From CAYZJV01 sp964478945 (lineage in GTDB: Bacteria; Spirochaetota; Spirochaetia; Sphaerochaetales; Sphaerochaetaceae): a stretch of DNA of 64,000 nucleotides. The translations under genes were made by a program, and so were the position numbers. The notes beneath the pieces are model-generated. The model worked only from the letters and a program-made list of their open reading frames with translations. It searched no databases and was not told where the DNA came from. Within the stretch, counting starts at the first letter, position 1; every line of letters starts with the position of its first letter. Below are positions 50,517 through 58,246 of this stretch, piece after piece. The stretch spans positions 1-64,000 of the forward strand of contig CAYZJV010000007.1 in assembly GCA_964478945.1 (NCBI GenBank), in the 5' to 3' direction.

Positions 50517-51356
50517 TCACCTCTTGATGAAAGTCCCCTCGTCGAGTTCCTTGAATGCCTGTCGCAATTCGGCACGGGTATTCATCACAATCGGACCACC
50601 CCAAGCGATCGGCTCCTTGAGCGGCCTACCCGAGACGAGCAGGAACCTGACTCCCTCGGAAGTTGCCTTCACCACCACACCATCACCGTCGCTCAGCAGT
50701 ACTGCCCTGTGGGAGGGTACGGTATCTCCCGATTCATCGAAATGACCTGAACCTCTTACCAGATAACAAAACAAAGTGGCCTCGGGATCGACGGAGAGGT
50801 GCCAAGAGGCATCCGGCTGCAATTCTACATCCAGATAGAGCGTCTTCACATAATCGCCTTGGACAGGTCCGACTTTTTCACGGTACCTTCCTGAAATGAC
50901 CCTGACTTTGGAGCTCTCGTTCACCACCTCGGGAACCATATCGCTGGTGATGTCGCGGTAGGCCGGTTCGGTCATCTTGTCCTTGGAAGGCAAGTTGATC
51001 CACAGTTGTGCCCCAAGGATTCTTGGTACAGCCTGGGGCATCTCCTGATGGATGATCCCACTTCCCGCAGTCATCCACTGGCAACAACCATCCAGGATGC
51101 TTCCCGAATTGCCCAATGAATCCCCATGCTCAATATCGCCATGTATGAGATAGGTGACCGTCTCTATTCCCCGATGGGGATGCCAAGGAAATCCCTTCAC
51201 ATAATCTTCGGGATTTCTTGAATCGAAGGCATCCAACATCAAGAACGGATCGAAATCCTCCACATCGGATTTCCCGATCACCCGTACCAGCTTGACTCCC
51301 GCACCATCGTATTGGACGGTCCCGCCAACCAGCTTTCCAATTCGTCTCATGCCCAT
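50517..51356 (-). CDS. Pirin family protein
   Basis: This 279-residue bicupin protein has the metal site in the N-terminal cupin: HPHRGIETV (His57, His59) and HQEMP (the third His and the Glu). Pirins are iron proteins with quercetinase activity in some species and redox-signal roles in others. Here the role is inferred only from the redox gene neighbourhood. GGAGGTT precedes ATG 51356. Confidence 0.93.
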   Translation of the reverse strand: MGMRRIGKLVGGTVQYDGAGVKLVRVIGKSDVEDFDPFLMLDAFDSRNPEDYVKGFPWHPHRGIETVTYLIHGDIEHGDSLGNSGSILDGCCQWMTAGSGIIHQEMPQAVPRILGAQLWINLPSKDKMTEPAYRDITSDMVPEVVNESSKVRVISGRYREKVGPVQGDYVKTLYLDVELQPDASWHLSVDPEATLFCYLVRGSGHFDESGDTVPSHRAVLLSDGDGVVVKATSEGVRFLLVSGRPLKEPIAWGGPIVMNTRAELRQAFKELDEGTFIKR

Positions 51357-51375
51357 ATGAACCTCCGGTTGGGCA

Positions 51376-51401
51376 AGTATAACATATTGTGGTTTTCCAC
51401 A
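51376..51401 (-). promoter_or_regulatory. Pirin promoter with dyad
   Basis: An extended -10, TGTTATACT (TATACT at 51381-51376 on the minus strand), lies just downstream of the inverted repeat TGTGG-TTTT-CCACA (51388-51401). The dyad lies where the spacer would be, so a bound regulator would block or activate. Confidence 0.5.
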
Positions 51402-51429
51402 CCTACAAGAAGTTCAAATCGCTTTCAAT

Positions 51430-51458
51430 TTGCAATTTGTGTAAAAATTGGGTACAGT
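51430..51458 (+). promoter_or_regulatory. Superoxide reductase promoter
   Basis: TTGCAA (51430-51435), 17 bases, TACAGT (51453-51458), 40 bases before the start. Confidence 0.6.
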
Positions 51459-51498
51459 AGGGTAAGAGTATATCCAAAACTACAAGGAGGAATATCTC

Positions 51499-51873
51499 AT
51501 GGAAGTGAAATTTTATCGTTGCAATGTATGCGGAAATATCGTGGAGTTGGTCCACAATGGTGGCGGAGAACTCGTCTGTTGTGGACAACCCATGGTGGAA
51601 TTGAAGGCCAACACAACCGATGCCGCTACAGAAAAACATGTTCCTGTGGTTGAGAAGGATGGCGACACGACTGTCGTGAAGGTTGGCTCGGTCGCCCACC
51701 CGATGACCGATGAACACTACATCATGTGGATCGCAGCGGTGACGGAGAACGGCATCTTTAGAAAAGCCCTCAAACCTGGAGACAAGCCGGAGACATCCTT
51801 CTGCTGTATCGGCAAGGTTGTGGCCTACTACGAATACTGCAACCTGCACGGGCTTTGGAAAGTGGCTCTCTAG
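51499..51873 (+). CDS. dfx: Desulfoferrodoxin (superoxide reductase, two-iron type)
   Basis: This 124-residue protein reduces superoxide to hydrogen peroxide without making oxygen. The N-terminal desulforedoxin centre has CNVCGNIVE and LVCCGQPM. The catalytic centre has EKHVPVV (Glu and His), AHPMTDEHYI (two His) and YEYCNLHGLW (Cys and His), so both iron sites are intact. AAGGAGG precedes ATG 51499. It needs rubredoxin-type donors and peroxide removal, which rubrerythrin provides. Confidence 0.96.
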   Translation: MEVKFYRCNVCGNIVELVHNGGGELVCCGQPMVELKANTTDAATEKHVPVVEKDGDTTVVKVGSVAHPMTDEHYIMWIAAVTENGIFRKALKPGDKPETSFCCIGKVVAYYEYCNLHGLWKVAL

Positions 51874-51890
51874 CCCATGACTCACTGCAT

Positions 51891-51920
51891 GAAAACGCCG
51901 GTCGATCGACCGGCATTTTC
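51891..51920. terminator. Bidirectional terminator between superoxide reductase and ferritin
   Basis: GCCGGTC-GATC-GACCGGC flanked by GAAAAC on one side and ATTTTC on the other gives a stem followed by T-rich sequence on both strands, between convergent genes. Confidence 0.85.
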
Positions 51921-51939
51921 ATTTGCTGTCATACTGTTC

Positions 51940-52452
51940 TTAATCTAGCACCAACGAAGGGGCCGTGTAGACTCTCGACTGGAAACTCTGGTCAAGCATG
52001 AACAGTCCTTGGCCTTCACCGGCAAGTTCATACTTGCGGATGTTGTTCTCGGCGTTCATCTCCTCTTCTCCCTGCTCCTTCACGAACCAATCGAGGAACT
52101 GCCTGGTGCGGTAATCCTTCACCTCTCCGGCAACATCGTAAATCGTGTTGATCGAAGCGGTGACATATTGCTCATGTTCCAAGGCAGCTTCCAGCGGCTC
52201 CCTATAACTCTTGTACTTGCGGGAAGGATCGGCGATCGTTTCGAACTTTACCGCATGACCGTTGTTCAACAGGTATTGACGGAACAACATCGCATGGTCG
52301 CGCTCCTCCTGGGCCTGGATCACGAACCAATTGGCAAATCCATCCAGTCCCTCCTTGGCGTAATAGTTTGCCATATCGAGATAGAGGTACGCCGAGTAGA
52401 ACTCCTTGTTGATTTGGGAGTTCAACAATTCCACTACTTTTTCATTCAACAT
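51940..52452 (-). CDS. Ferritin
   Basis: This is an iron-storage protein of 170 residues with no heme ligand, so it is the non-heme type. The ferroxidase residues are visible: NKEFYSAYLYLDM (Glu17), EERDHAMLF (Glu50 and His53), EHEQYVTASI (Glu94) and FVKEQGEEEMN (Glu127). It sequesters Fe(II) that would react with peroxide. Its promoter carries a copy of the putative MarR operator, linking it with the genes at 52649 and 53029. Confidence 0.96.
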   Translation of the reverse strand: MLNEKVVELLNSQINKEFYSAYLYLDMANYYAKEGLDGFANWFVIQAQEERDHAMLFRQYLLNNGHAVKFETIADPSRKYKSYREPLEAALEHEQYVTASINTIYDVAGEVKDYRTRQFLDWFVKEQGEEEMNAENNIRKYELAGEGQGLFMLDQSFQSRVYTAPSLVLD

Positions 52453-52500
52453 ATTTCACACTCCAGCGGTGCATATGGGCACCAAATTGTAATATGTTCA

Positions 52501-52529
52501 AATATACATCAGAATAATGCTTTCGGCAA
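52501..52529 (-). promoter_or_regulatory. Ferritin promoter overlapped by a MarR-type operator
   Basis: On the minus strand TTGCCG (52529-52524), 17 bases, TATATT (52506-52501). The -35 is part of the half-dyad TGCTTTCGGCAA (52518-52529), which matches the two operators in front of marR. Confidence 0.6.
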
Positions 52530-52570
52530 AACTTACGCACATTTCCAATCGAGAAAAATCCATCGATATA

Positions 52571-52599
52571 TTGACGAGATCACCTCACATCCATATTAT
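52571..52599 (+). promoter_or_regulatory. Promoter of marR and the CoA-disulfide reductase fusion
   Basis: TTGACG (52571-52576), 17 bases, TATTAT (52594-52599), with the predicted start inside the tandem operators that follow. Confidence 0.7.
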
Positions 52600-52627
52600 T
52601 GCTGATGGCAAATATTGCTATCGGCAA
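52599..52627. promoter_or_regulatory. Tandem MarR-type operators
   Basis: TTGCTGATGGCAA (52599-52611) and TTGCTATCGGCAA (52615-52627) are two 13-base dyads, 16 bases apart, covering the predicted transcription start. A related copy overlaps the ferritin -35. Confidence 0.6.
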
Positions 52628-52648
52628 CATTCCAACGAGGAGCTGTTC

Positions 52649-53032
52649 ATGTACGATCTTTGCGATATACGACAAATAATGGTTGGCTTGCGCCATTTCG
52701 AACAAGAGTTGAAGCAAGCAACCGACCTATCCTTGAATGAAGCACTCTGTCTCTGCCATACAGGCAAAGGCCTCGGTGAACCCGGTATGATGGCCAGGGA
52801 GCTGGAGCTCTCTCCTTCCCGCCTCAGCAGGATTCTCGAATCACTTGAAATGAAAGGATTGCTCGAAAGAACGATTTCAACCGAAGACAGGAGGAGCATC
52901 ATGTTGCAACTCTCGGAAAGGGGAGAAACCATAGTGGAAAAACTCCATTGCACCGAAATCCCTCTTCCACGCCATATCGAACAAGCAATTGAAACACTGC
53001 ATGCACACATGCAATCAGGAGAAACCAAATGA
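52649..53032 (+). CDS. MarR-family transcriptional regulator
   Basis: This 127-residue winged-helix regulator has the recognition region ELELSPSRLSRILESLEMKG near residues 50-70 and the wing ISTEDRRSIMLQLSERG. The family usually represses its own operon and releases DNA on ligand binding or thiol oxidation; it has cysteines near the N-terminus (Cys5, Cys34, Cys36) that could be redox-sensitive, which is inference. GAGGAG precedes ATG 52649. Its stop overlaps the start of the CoA-disulfide reductase fusion (ATGA), and operator copies precede it. Confidence 0.88.
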   Translation: MYDLCDIRQIMVGLRHFEQELKQATDLSLNEALCLCHTGKGLGEPGMMARELELSPSRLSRILESLEMKGLLERTISTEDRRSIMLQLSERGETIVEKLHCTEIPLPRHIEQAIETLHAHMQSGETK

Positions 53033-55506
53033 ACACCTATGTGATAGTTGGTGGCGTAGCCGGGGGAGCTGGTACCGCCGCCAGATTGAGACGTCTTGAT
53101 GAACATGCGAACATCATCATGTTCGAACGGGGAGCACATATCAGTTATGCCAACTGTGGACTCCCCTACTATGCCGGAGGGACCATTACCGAACGATCCC
53201 GGCTCTTCGTGGTGACCGAACAGCGGTTCAACGAAGTATTCAATGTTGATGTGAGGACAAAACACGAAGTCCTTTCCATCAATAGGGAAGAACAATATGT
53301 CCATGTGAAGGACCTTACCACAGGGAATGAATTCGACCAGTACTACGATACACTGGTGTTGAGTCCCGGAGCATCTCCGGTACGCCCCAGGATTCCCGGC
53401 ATAGACGATCCTGCGATCTTCTCTGTCCGTTCCGTTTCCGACATTGACGCGATCGTACGTAAGGTGGAGAATCCACAAACGACCCGCGCAGTGGTGGTGG
53501 GTGGTGGATTCATTGGACTCGAGATGGCCGAGAACCTCAAGGAGAGGCAGTTGAAGGTCACGTTGGTCGAAGCATTGGACCAAGTGATGAATGTCATCGA
53601 TTACGACATGGCCGCGATCGTGCAGCAGCATCTTCGCGACAAGGGGATCCAACTCCATCTCAAGGATGGGGTAAAGAGCTTCGAGCGGCAGAAGGGAGAA
53701 TTGCTGGTCACTCTCTCGTCTGGAACCGTCGTGGCCACAGATATGGTGATCCTTTCGATAGGTGTCCGTCCCGATACCAAGCTTGCCCACGATGCGAAGT
53801 TGACATTGGGCAAGAGTGGAGCCATCTCTGTGGATGACCAATTCAACACCAGCGACCCCCATATCAAGGCGGTGGGGGATGCGATCGAGTATCCCAGTCC
53901 GTTCACCAAACAACCGGTGACGGTACCTCTGGCGGGACCGGCGAACAAACAGGCACGACTGGTGGCAGAAGCTATCGTAAAAGGGTCCTGCAAACCCTAT
54001 TCGGGCACCATTGCGACAAGTATCGCCAAAATATTCGATCTCACCGCAGGATCCACCGGAATGACCGGAAAACAATTGAAAATGGCCCAGATACCCTACG
54101 CCGAAGTAGTCACCCATGCCGGTAGCCATGCAGGATATTACCCCAATGCGTTGCAGCTCGCCATCAAAATCCTCTACGACCCAGAGAGCGGAGAACTCTA
54201 TGGGGGACAGGCTGTGGGCTACGACGGAGTGGACAAGCGGATAGACGTGCTTGCCGCATTTATCAAGAAGAAAGGTACCATTGATGATCTGGCCGAATTC
54301 GAACAGGCGTATGCCCCACCCTTCTCCAGCGCGAAGGATCCTTTGAACATGGTCGGTTTCATTGCCCAGAATGTCACCGATGGCTACAGCAAGGTGGTGA
54401 CCTGGGACCAGATTCCCGCTTTTCGGGAGAAGGGTGCATTCATACTCGATGCCCGAACCGAAGAGGAATTCGATTTGGGGGCCATCGATGGAGCGGTGAA
54501 CATCCCACATACGCTCATCCGTTCACGCTTGTCGGAAATCCCAAAAGATCGTCCCATAATAGTCTATTGTGCCATGGGTGTGAGGGGGTACCTCTCCGAA
54601 CGGATGCTGGAGCAACATGGCTACAAGGAGGTGTACAACCTCACCGGAGGGTACAAGACATGGCATGTGGTGGACAATGAACTGGATGCATTGGAACATC
54701 CCCAGGATGTCCACGTTTCTCTGTTCACACCCAGCCCGGGCGAGGAAGATGGCAGTCCTCGAGCACCACAAAGCGAATCGATCAAGCTGGTCGATGCGTG
54801 TGGGTTACAATGTCCCGGACCGATTCTCACCATGAAGAAGACAATGGACGGGATGACTGCAGGAGACTTCCTCAGGGTCTTGGCCACCGACCCGGGTTTC
54901 AACCGAGATGTGCAATCCTGGAGCAAACTCACCGGGAACCGGCTTGTCTCTTTGGAGACCAAAGATGGGAAGATCGAAGCGGTGTTGGAAAAAGGTCCAG
55001 GCAAGACAGCTCTCCCGACAGCAGTCGCAGCGCCCCAGAATGGAGCCTCGATCATTGTCTTCTCGAATGACATGGATCGGGTCCTCGCGGCATTCGTACT
55101 TGCCAATGGAGCAGCTGCCACAGGTCGGAATGTGACCATGTTCTTCACCTTCTGGGGCCTTACCGTACTCAGGACGAAAAAGACCGGACAAGTGAAGAAG
55201 GATTTCATGGGAAGGATGTTTGGGATGATGCTTCCCAAGGGAATGGACGATCTCTCATTGTCCCAGATCAACTTCGGTGGAATGGGACCCAAATTGATGA
55301 AGAAGAGGATGAAGCAGAAACAGGTGGACCAATTGCGTTCGATGTACACCCAGGCACGGATGGCCGGAGTAAGGATGGTCGCCTGCCAGATGTCGATGGA
55401 CATTATGGGAATTCCCCAACAGGAGTTGCTTGACGGGATCGAAATCGGAGGAGTTGCCACCTATATGGAGGCTGCGAGTGAAAGCGGGGTGAATCTGTTC
55501 ATCTGA
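53029..55506 (+). CDS. CoA-disulfide reductase-rhodanese-TusA-DsrE fusion protein
   Basis: This 825-residue cytoplasmic flavoprotein has four modules in series. Residues 1-445 are a CoA-disulfide reductase with FAD motif VGGVAGGAGTAARLRRL, the single active Cys43 in SYANCGLPYY and NAD(P) motif VVGGGFIGLEMAENL. Residues 455-555 are a rhodanese with Cys514 in YCAMGVRGYLSERM. Residues 580-655 are a TusA/SirA sulfur carrier with DACGLQCPGPILTMKK (Cys near 594). Residues 665-825 are a DsrE2-type domain with Cys786 in VACQMSMDI. It probably moves persulfide sulfur between carriers while recycling CoA or polysulfide thiols with NAD(P)H. It follows marR in one unit. Confidence 0.93.
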   Translation: MNTYVIVGGVAGGAGTAARLRRLDEHANIIMFERGAHISYANCGLPYYAGGTITERSRLFVVTEQRFNEVFNVDVRTKHEVLSINREEQYVHVKDLTTGNEFDQYYDTLVLSPGASPVRPRIPGIDDPAIFSVRSVSDIDAIVRKVENPQTTRAVVVGGGFIGLEMAENLKERQLKVTLVEALDQVMNVIDYDMAAIVQQHLRDKGIQLHLKDGVKSFERQKGELLVTLSSGTVVATDMVILSIGVRPDTKLAHDAKLTLGKSGAISVDDQFNTSDPHIKAVGDAIEYPSPFTKQPVTVPLAGPANKQARLVAEAIVKGSCKPYSGTIATSIAKIFDLTAGSTGMTGKQLKMAQIPYAEVVTHAGSHAGYYPNALQLAIKILYDPESGELYGGQAVGYDGVDKRIDVLAAFIKKKGTIDDLAEFEQAYAPPFSSAKDPLNMVGFIAQNVTDGYSKVVTWDQIPAFREKGAFILDARTEEEFDLGAIDGAVNIPHTLIRSRLSEIPKDRPIIVYCAMGVRGYLSERMLEQHGYKEVYNLTGGYKTWHVVDNELDALEHPQDVHVSLFTPSPGEEDGSPRAPQSESIKLVDACGLQCPGPILTMKKTMDGMTAGDFLRVLATDPGFNRDVQSWSKLTGNRLVSLETKDGKIEAVLEKGPGKTALPTAVAAPQNGASIIVFSNDMDRVLAAFVLANGAAATGRNVTMFFTFWGLTVLRTKKTGQVKKDFMGRMFGMMLPKGMDDLSLSQINFGGMGPKLMKKRMKQKQVDQLRSMYTQARMAGVRMVACQMSMDIMGIPQQELLDGIEIGGVATYMEAASESGVNLFI

Positions 55507-55565
55507 CAACCGCTGTGATATACTGGGTGGAAGGATATGGTGTGGTATCCTGAAGCCCCGACAGC

Positions 55566-55597
55566 ATGGGAGATCTCTTCGGGACCTCCCATTTTCA
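55566..55597 (+). terminator. Terminator-like hairpin before the aldo/keto reductase gene
   Basis: ATGGGAG and CTCCCAT enclose a 13-base loop region that pairs further, followed by TTTTC. It may terminate the CoA-disulfide reductase transcript. Because an extended -10 (TGATATACT, 55516-55524) lies upstream, it could also attenuate the next operon. Confidence 0.6.
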
Positions 55598-55622
55598 TTG
55601 AATCGAAATAGGAGAATCATCG

Positions 55623-56732
55623 ATGTTGTACAGACCATTCGGAAACACAGGAAAAAAAGTATCGATAGTCGGCATGGGAGGTATGAGATTCCGTAAGGAG
55701 GATTATGCCGGTGGAGACTATACCCGCGCCGTGGAAGTGGTACACAGGGCCCATCAATTGGGTGTGAACTATTTCGATACCGCTCCGGGATACTGCGACG
55801 ACACGAGTGAGAAGATATATGGTGCAGCCTTCAAGACCATGAAGAGGGACACCTTCCATGTATCCACCAAGTGTGGACTGTGGAATGCCACCACCGCCGA
55901 TGGTGCAAGGCGCATGATCGACCAATCTTTGGAGAGAATGGGTCTCGATATGATCGAGTTCTACAACATGTGGTCGATCAAGACCTTGGACGATTATCAT
56001 CAATATATGAAGAAGGGTGGCGTGTACGAAGGGGCACTGAAAGCCAAGAGTGAGGGTTTGATCCAGCACATTTGCTTCACCACACACCTTGGTGGTGAGG
56101 ATATCGCAAAGATAGCGAAGGATGGTTTCTTCGAAGGTGTCACCCTCGGCTACAATGCCATCAATTTTGCCTACCGTCAGAAAGGCATCGATGCCTGTCA
56201 TGAAGCCAACCTGGGGATCGTGACCATGAACCCCCTCGGAGGCGGCATCATTCCCGAACATCCCGACTATTTCTCCTTCCTGAAGCTTGGGGACGATTCA
56301 CTCGCGGTAAGTGCGTTGAAGTTCATTCTGTCACAAGGCAAGGCAACCCTTGCCATTCCTGGTTTCAGTACGGTCGAACAAGTGGAGGAGAATGTGCGTG
56401 CGGCCGAGAATCTCGAACCTGCCACGGAAGACTACCTCGACGAGATGGCCAGCCACCTCACTACCGAGCTCAACTCCTTGTGCACCACGTGCGCCTACTG
56501 CGATTCATGTCCACAAGAGATTCCCATTCCACAATTGCTCGATTCCTACAATATGTACATTCTCAGTGGAGGCAATGACGCTGAAGTCCTCGATCGCCTT
56601 CGCAACCATTGGGGCATTCCCGCCGATCTGGCTGCGAAGTGTACCGCTTGCGGACAGTGTGAGGCGTTATGTACCCAAAAGTTGCCGATCATCGAACGGT
56701 TGGCCCATATCGCCGATATCAAGACCACATAG
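55623..56732 (+). CDS. Aldo/keto reductase with C-terminal [4Fe-4S] ferredoxin domain
   Basis: This 369-residue protein has an N-terminal aldo/keto reductase barrel (1-285), with the catalytic Tyr/Asp region NYFDTAPGYCDDTSEKIYG and Lys in VSTKCGL. The C-terminal ferredoxin-type part (about 285-369) has CTTCAYCDSCPQEIPIP and CTACGQCEALCTQKLPI. Proteins of this kind are common in anaerobes but their substrate is unknown. AGGAG lies 9 bases before the ATG. It is followed within 12 bases by a two-component system and may share its transcript. Confidence 0.9.
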   Translation: MLYRPFGNTGKKVSIVGMGGMRFRKEDYAGGDYTRAVEVVHRAHQLGVNYFDTAPGYCDDTSEKIYGAAFKTMKRDTFHVSTKCGLWNATTADGARRMIDQSLERMGLDMIEFYNMWSIKTLDDYHQYMKKGGVYEGALKAKSEGLIQHICFTTHLGGEDIAKIAKDGFFEGVTLGYNAINFAYRQKGIDACHEANLGIVTMNPLGGGIIPEHPDYFSFLKLGDDSLAVSALKFILSQGKATLAIPGFSTVEQVEENVRAAENLEPATEDYLDEMASHLTTELNSLCTTCAYCDSCPQEIPIPQLLDSYNMYILSGGNDAEVLDRLRNHWGIPADLAAKCTACGQCEALCTQKLPIIERLAHIADIKTT

Positions 56733-56744
56733 GAGACTTTGAGG

Positions 56745-58244
56745 GTGAAGATCAAAGGCCCCAGGACATATGGTTTCGGCCAATTGCTGGTCACCTATAG
56801 TGTGGTTCTGGTGATTTCCCTCCTATTGTTGGGGGCCATGCTCTTCACCATCGTATTCAACCAGTTGTCGATGGTGCAGGAACAGACGTCACGGTATGCC
56901 ACGGTGATGCAAGTTGCCTCCCATCTACGTGAACATCGGGAAGCGTTCAATCGTCTCATATTCGATTCTCCTTCCGAGAGCCAACGGATCCAAATACTCG
57001 CCGAGCTCAACGGTGCCGAAACCCGTGCCAAGGCCGAACTGTTGAAATTGGAGACATCCCATGAGGCGAGCCCGGAACAATACTTTCTCCTCAGGGGAAT
57101 TCGGAACGGTCTCGACTTCATTTCCCAACAACAACGGATCATGATGGAACAACTTCCCCTCGATGTCGAGGGTTTCACCCGCTACTATGTATTGGAAACC
57201 ACCTATCGACATCTCGATTCCTACGTGTACAGCAGATTCCTTCCCAGTGCGGTGAACCAGGATGCCCAGGCCGTCAGTAGGATGCAGACCACGATAGGCA
57301 ATATCAGGATCCTCTCCATGGTCCTCGTGGTGTTCTTCGCCTTCATCTATACCATAGCGATCATTCTGGTGGTACGATCGCTTTCCCATCCTGTCCAGAA
57401 GATGGCCGAAACCGCTCGTGAGATCACCAAGGGGAATCTCGAGACTCCCGATCTACCTGCCGTCGGACCGATAGAGATACGATTCCTCGAACAAAGCCTC
57501 AACTCGATGAAGGCAAGCTTGAAGGAAAGGATCGAGACATTGGATGAAAATGCGAAACTGGAGAAGAGGATACATCAGCAGGAACTCCAGAGGATAAAGG
57601 TGAAGAGGGAACTGGATAGGGCAAGGCTACTTACCCTCCAGGCACAGATCAATCCCCACTTCCTCTTCAATGCGATGAATACGATCAGTCGTACGGCCCT
57701 GTTCGAGGATGCGGAACAGACATCCGAGCTCGTCACCGATCTTGCGGGGATATTCCGTTATATGCTGGACCAAAGGACTACCGTCCATTTGCATGAGGAG
57801 ATCGAATTCATTCGCAAGTATCTGAAGATCCAGAAAATCAGATTTGGGGATCGGCTCGAATACCGCATCAATTCCTCCGAAGAAGTCCCCCAACTCCCGA
57901 TTCCTCCCTTGATTATCCAACCTCTTGTCGAAAATGCGATCATACATGGATTGGAACCACTCGAGGAGGGGGGTATGGTTGAGGTGAACATCTCCCAGGA
58001 TAAGCGGAAACTCTCGATCATTGTTCGCGATACGGGGGTAGGAATTGATGATCCCGATGTGATGAATACCCTCGAATCGGCGCCAAAAGGAGACAACAGC
58101 CACATCGGATTGACGAATGTACTTGAACGTATCAAGCTCTACTATGGAAAATCGGCCAAGATGGAGGTCGGCATTGCAAAGCCGTCCGGTACCATCGTCA
58201 CATTGCTGCTTCCCATCCGAAAACAGGATCGATTGGGAGATTGA
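56745..58244 (+). CDS. Sensor histidine kinase, YesM type
   Basis: This membrane kinase of 499 residues has TM1 near 13-37, an extracytoplasmic helical sensor domain (about 38-185), TM2 near 190-212 and a HAMP linker (about 213-265). The His_kinase domain with His305 in LQAQINPHFLFNAMNTISR and the HATPase domain (about 390-495, with IPPLIIQPLVENAIIHGLEP) follow. GTG 56745 has AGGAG 9 bases upstream. It overlaps the YesN-type regulator by 4 bases from its alternative start. YesMN-type systems usually sense sugars or organic solutes and control adjacent transporters, here a TRAP system. Confidence 0.9.
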   Translation: MKIKGPRTYGFGQLLVTYSVVLVISLLLLGAMLFTIVFNQLSMVQEQTSRYATVMQVASHLREHREAFNRLIFDSPSESQRIQILAELNGAETRAKAELLKLETSHEASPEQYFLLRGIRNGLDFISQQQRIMMEQLPLDVEGFTRYYVLETTYRHLDSYVYSRFLPSAVNQDAQAVSRMQTTIGNIRILSMVLVVFFAFIYTIAIILVVRSLSHPVQKMAETAREITKGNLETPDLPAVGPIEIRFLEQSLNSMKASLKERIETLDENAKLEKRIHQQELQRIKVKRELDRARLLTLQAQINPHFLFNAMNTISRTALFEDAEQTSELVTDLAGIFRYMLDQRTTVHLHEEIEFIRKYLKIQKIRFGDRLEYRINSSEEVPQLPIPPLIIQPLVENAIIHGLEPLEEGGMVEVNISQDKRKLSIIVRDTGVGIDDPDVMNTLESAPKGDNSHIGLTNVLERIKLYYGKSAKMEVGIAKPSGTIVTLLLPIRKQDRLGD

Positions 58245-58246
58245 CC

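Noticed and set aside
52618..54510. A 630-codon open frame on the minus strand opposite marR and the CoA-disulfide reductase fusion
   Set aside because: It is antisense to a well-conserved multi-domain protein, has no ribosome site and its translation is low-complexity and unlike any family. The codon bias of the real gene leaves this frame open.
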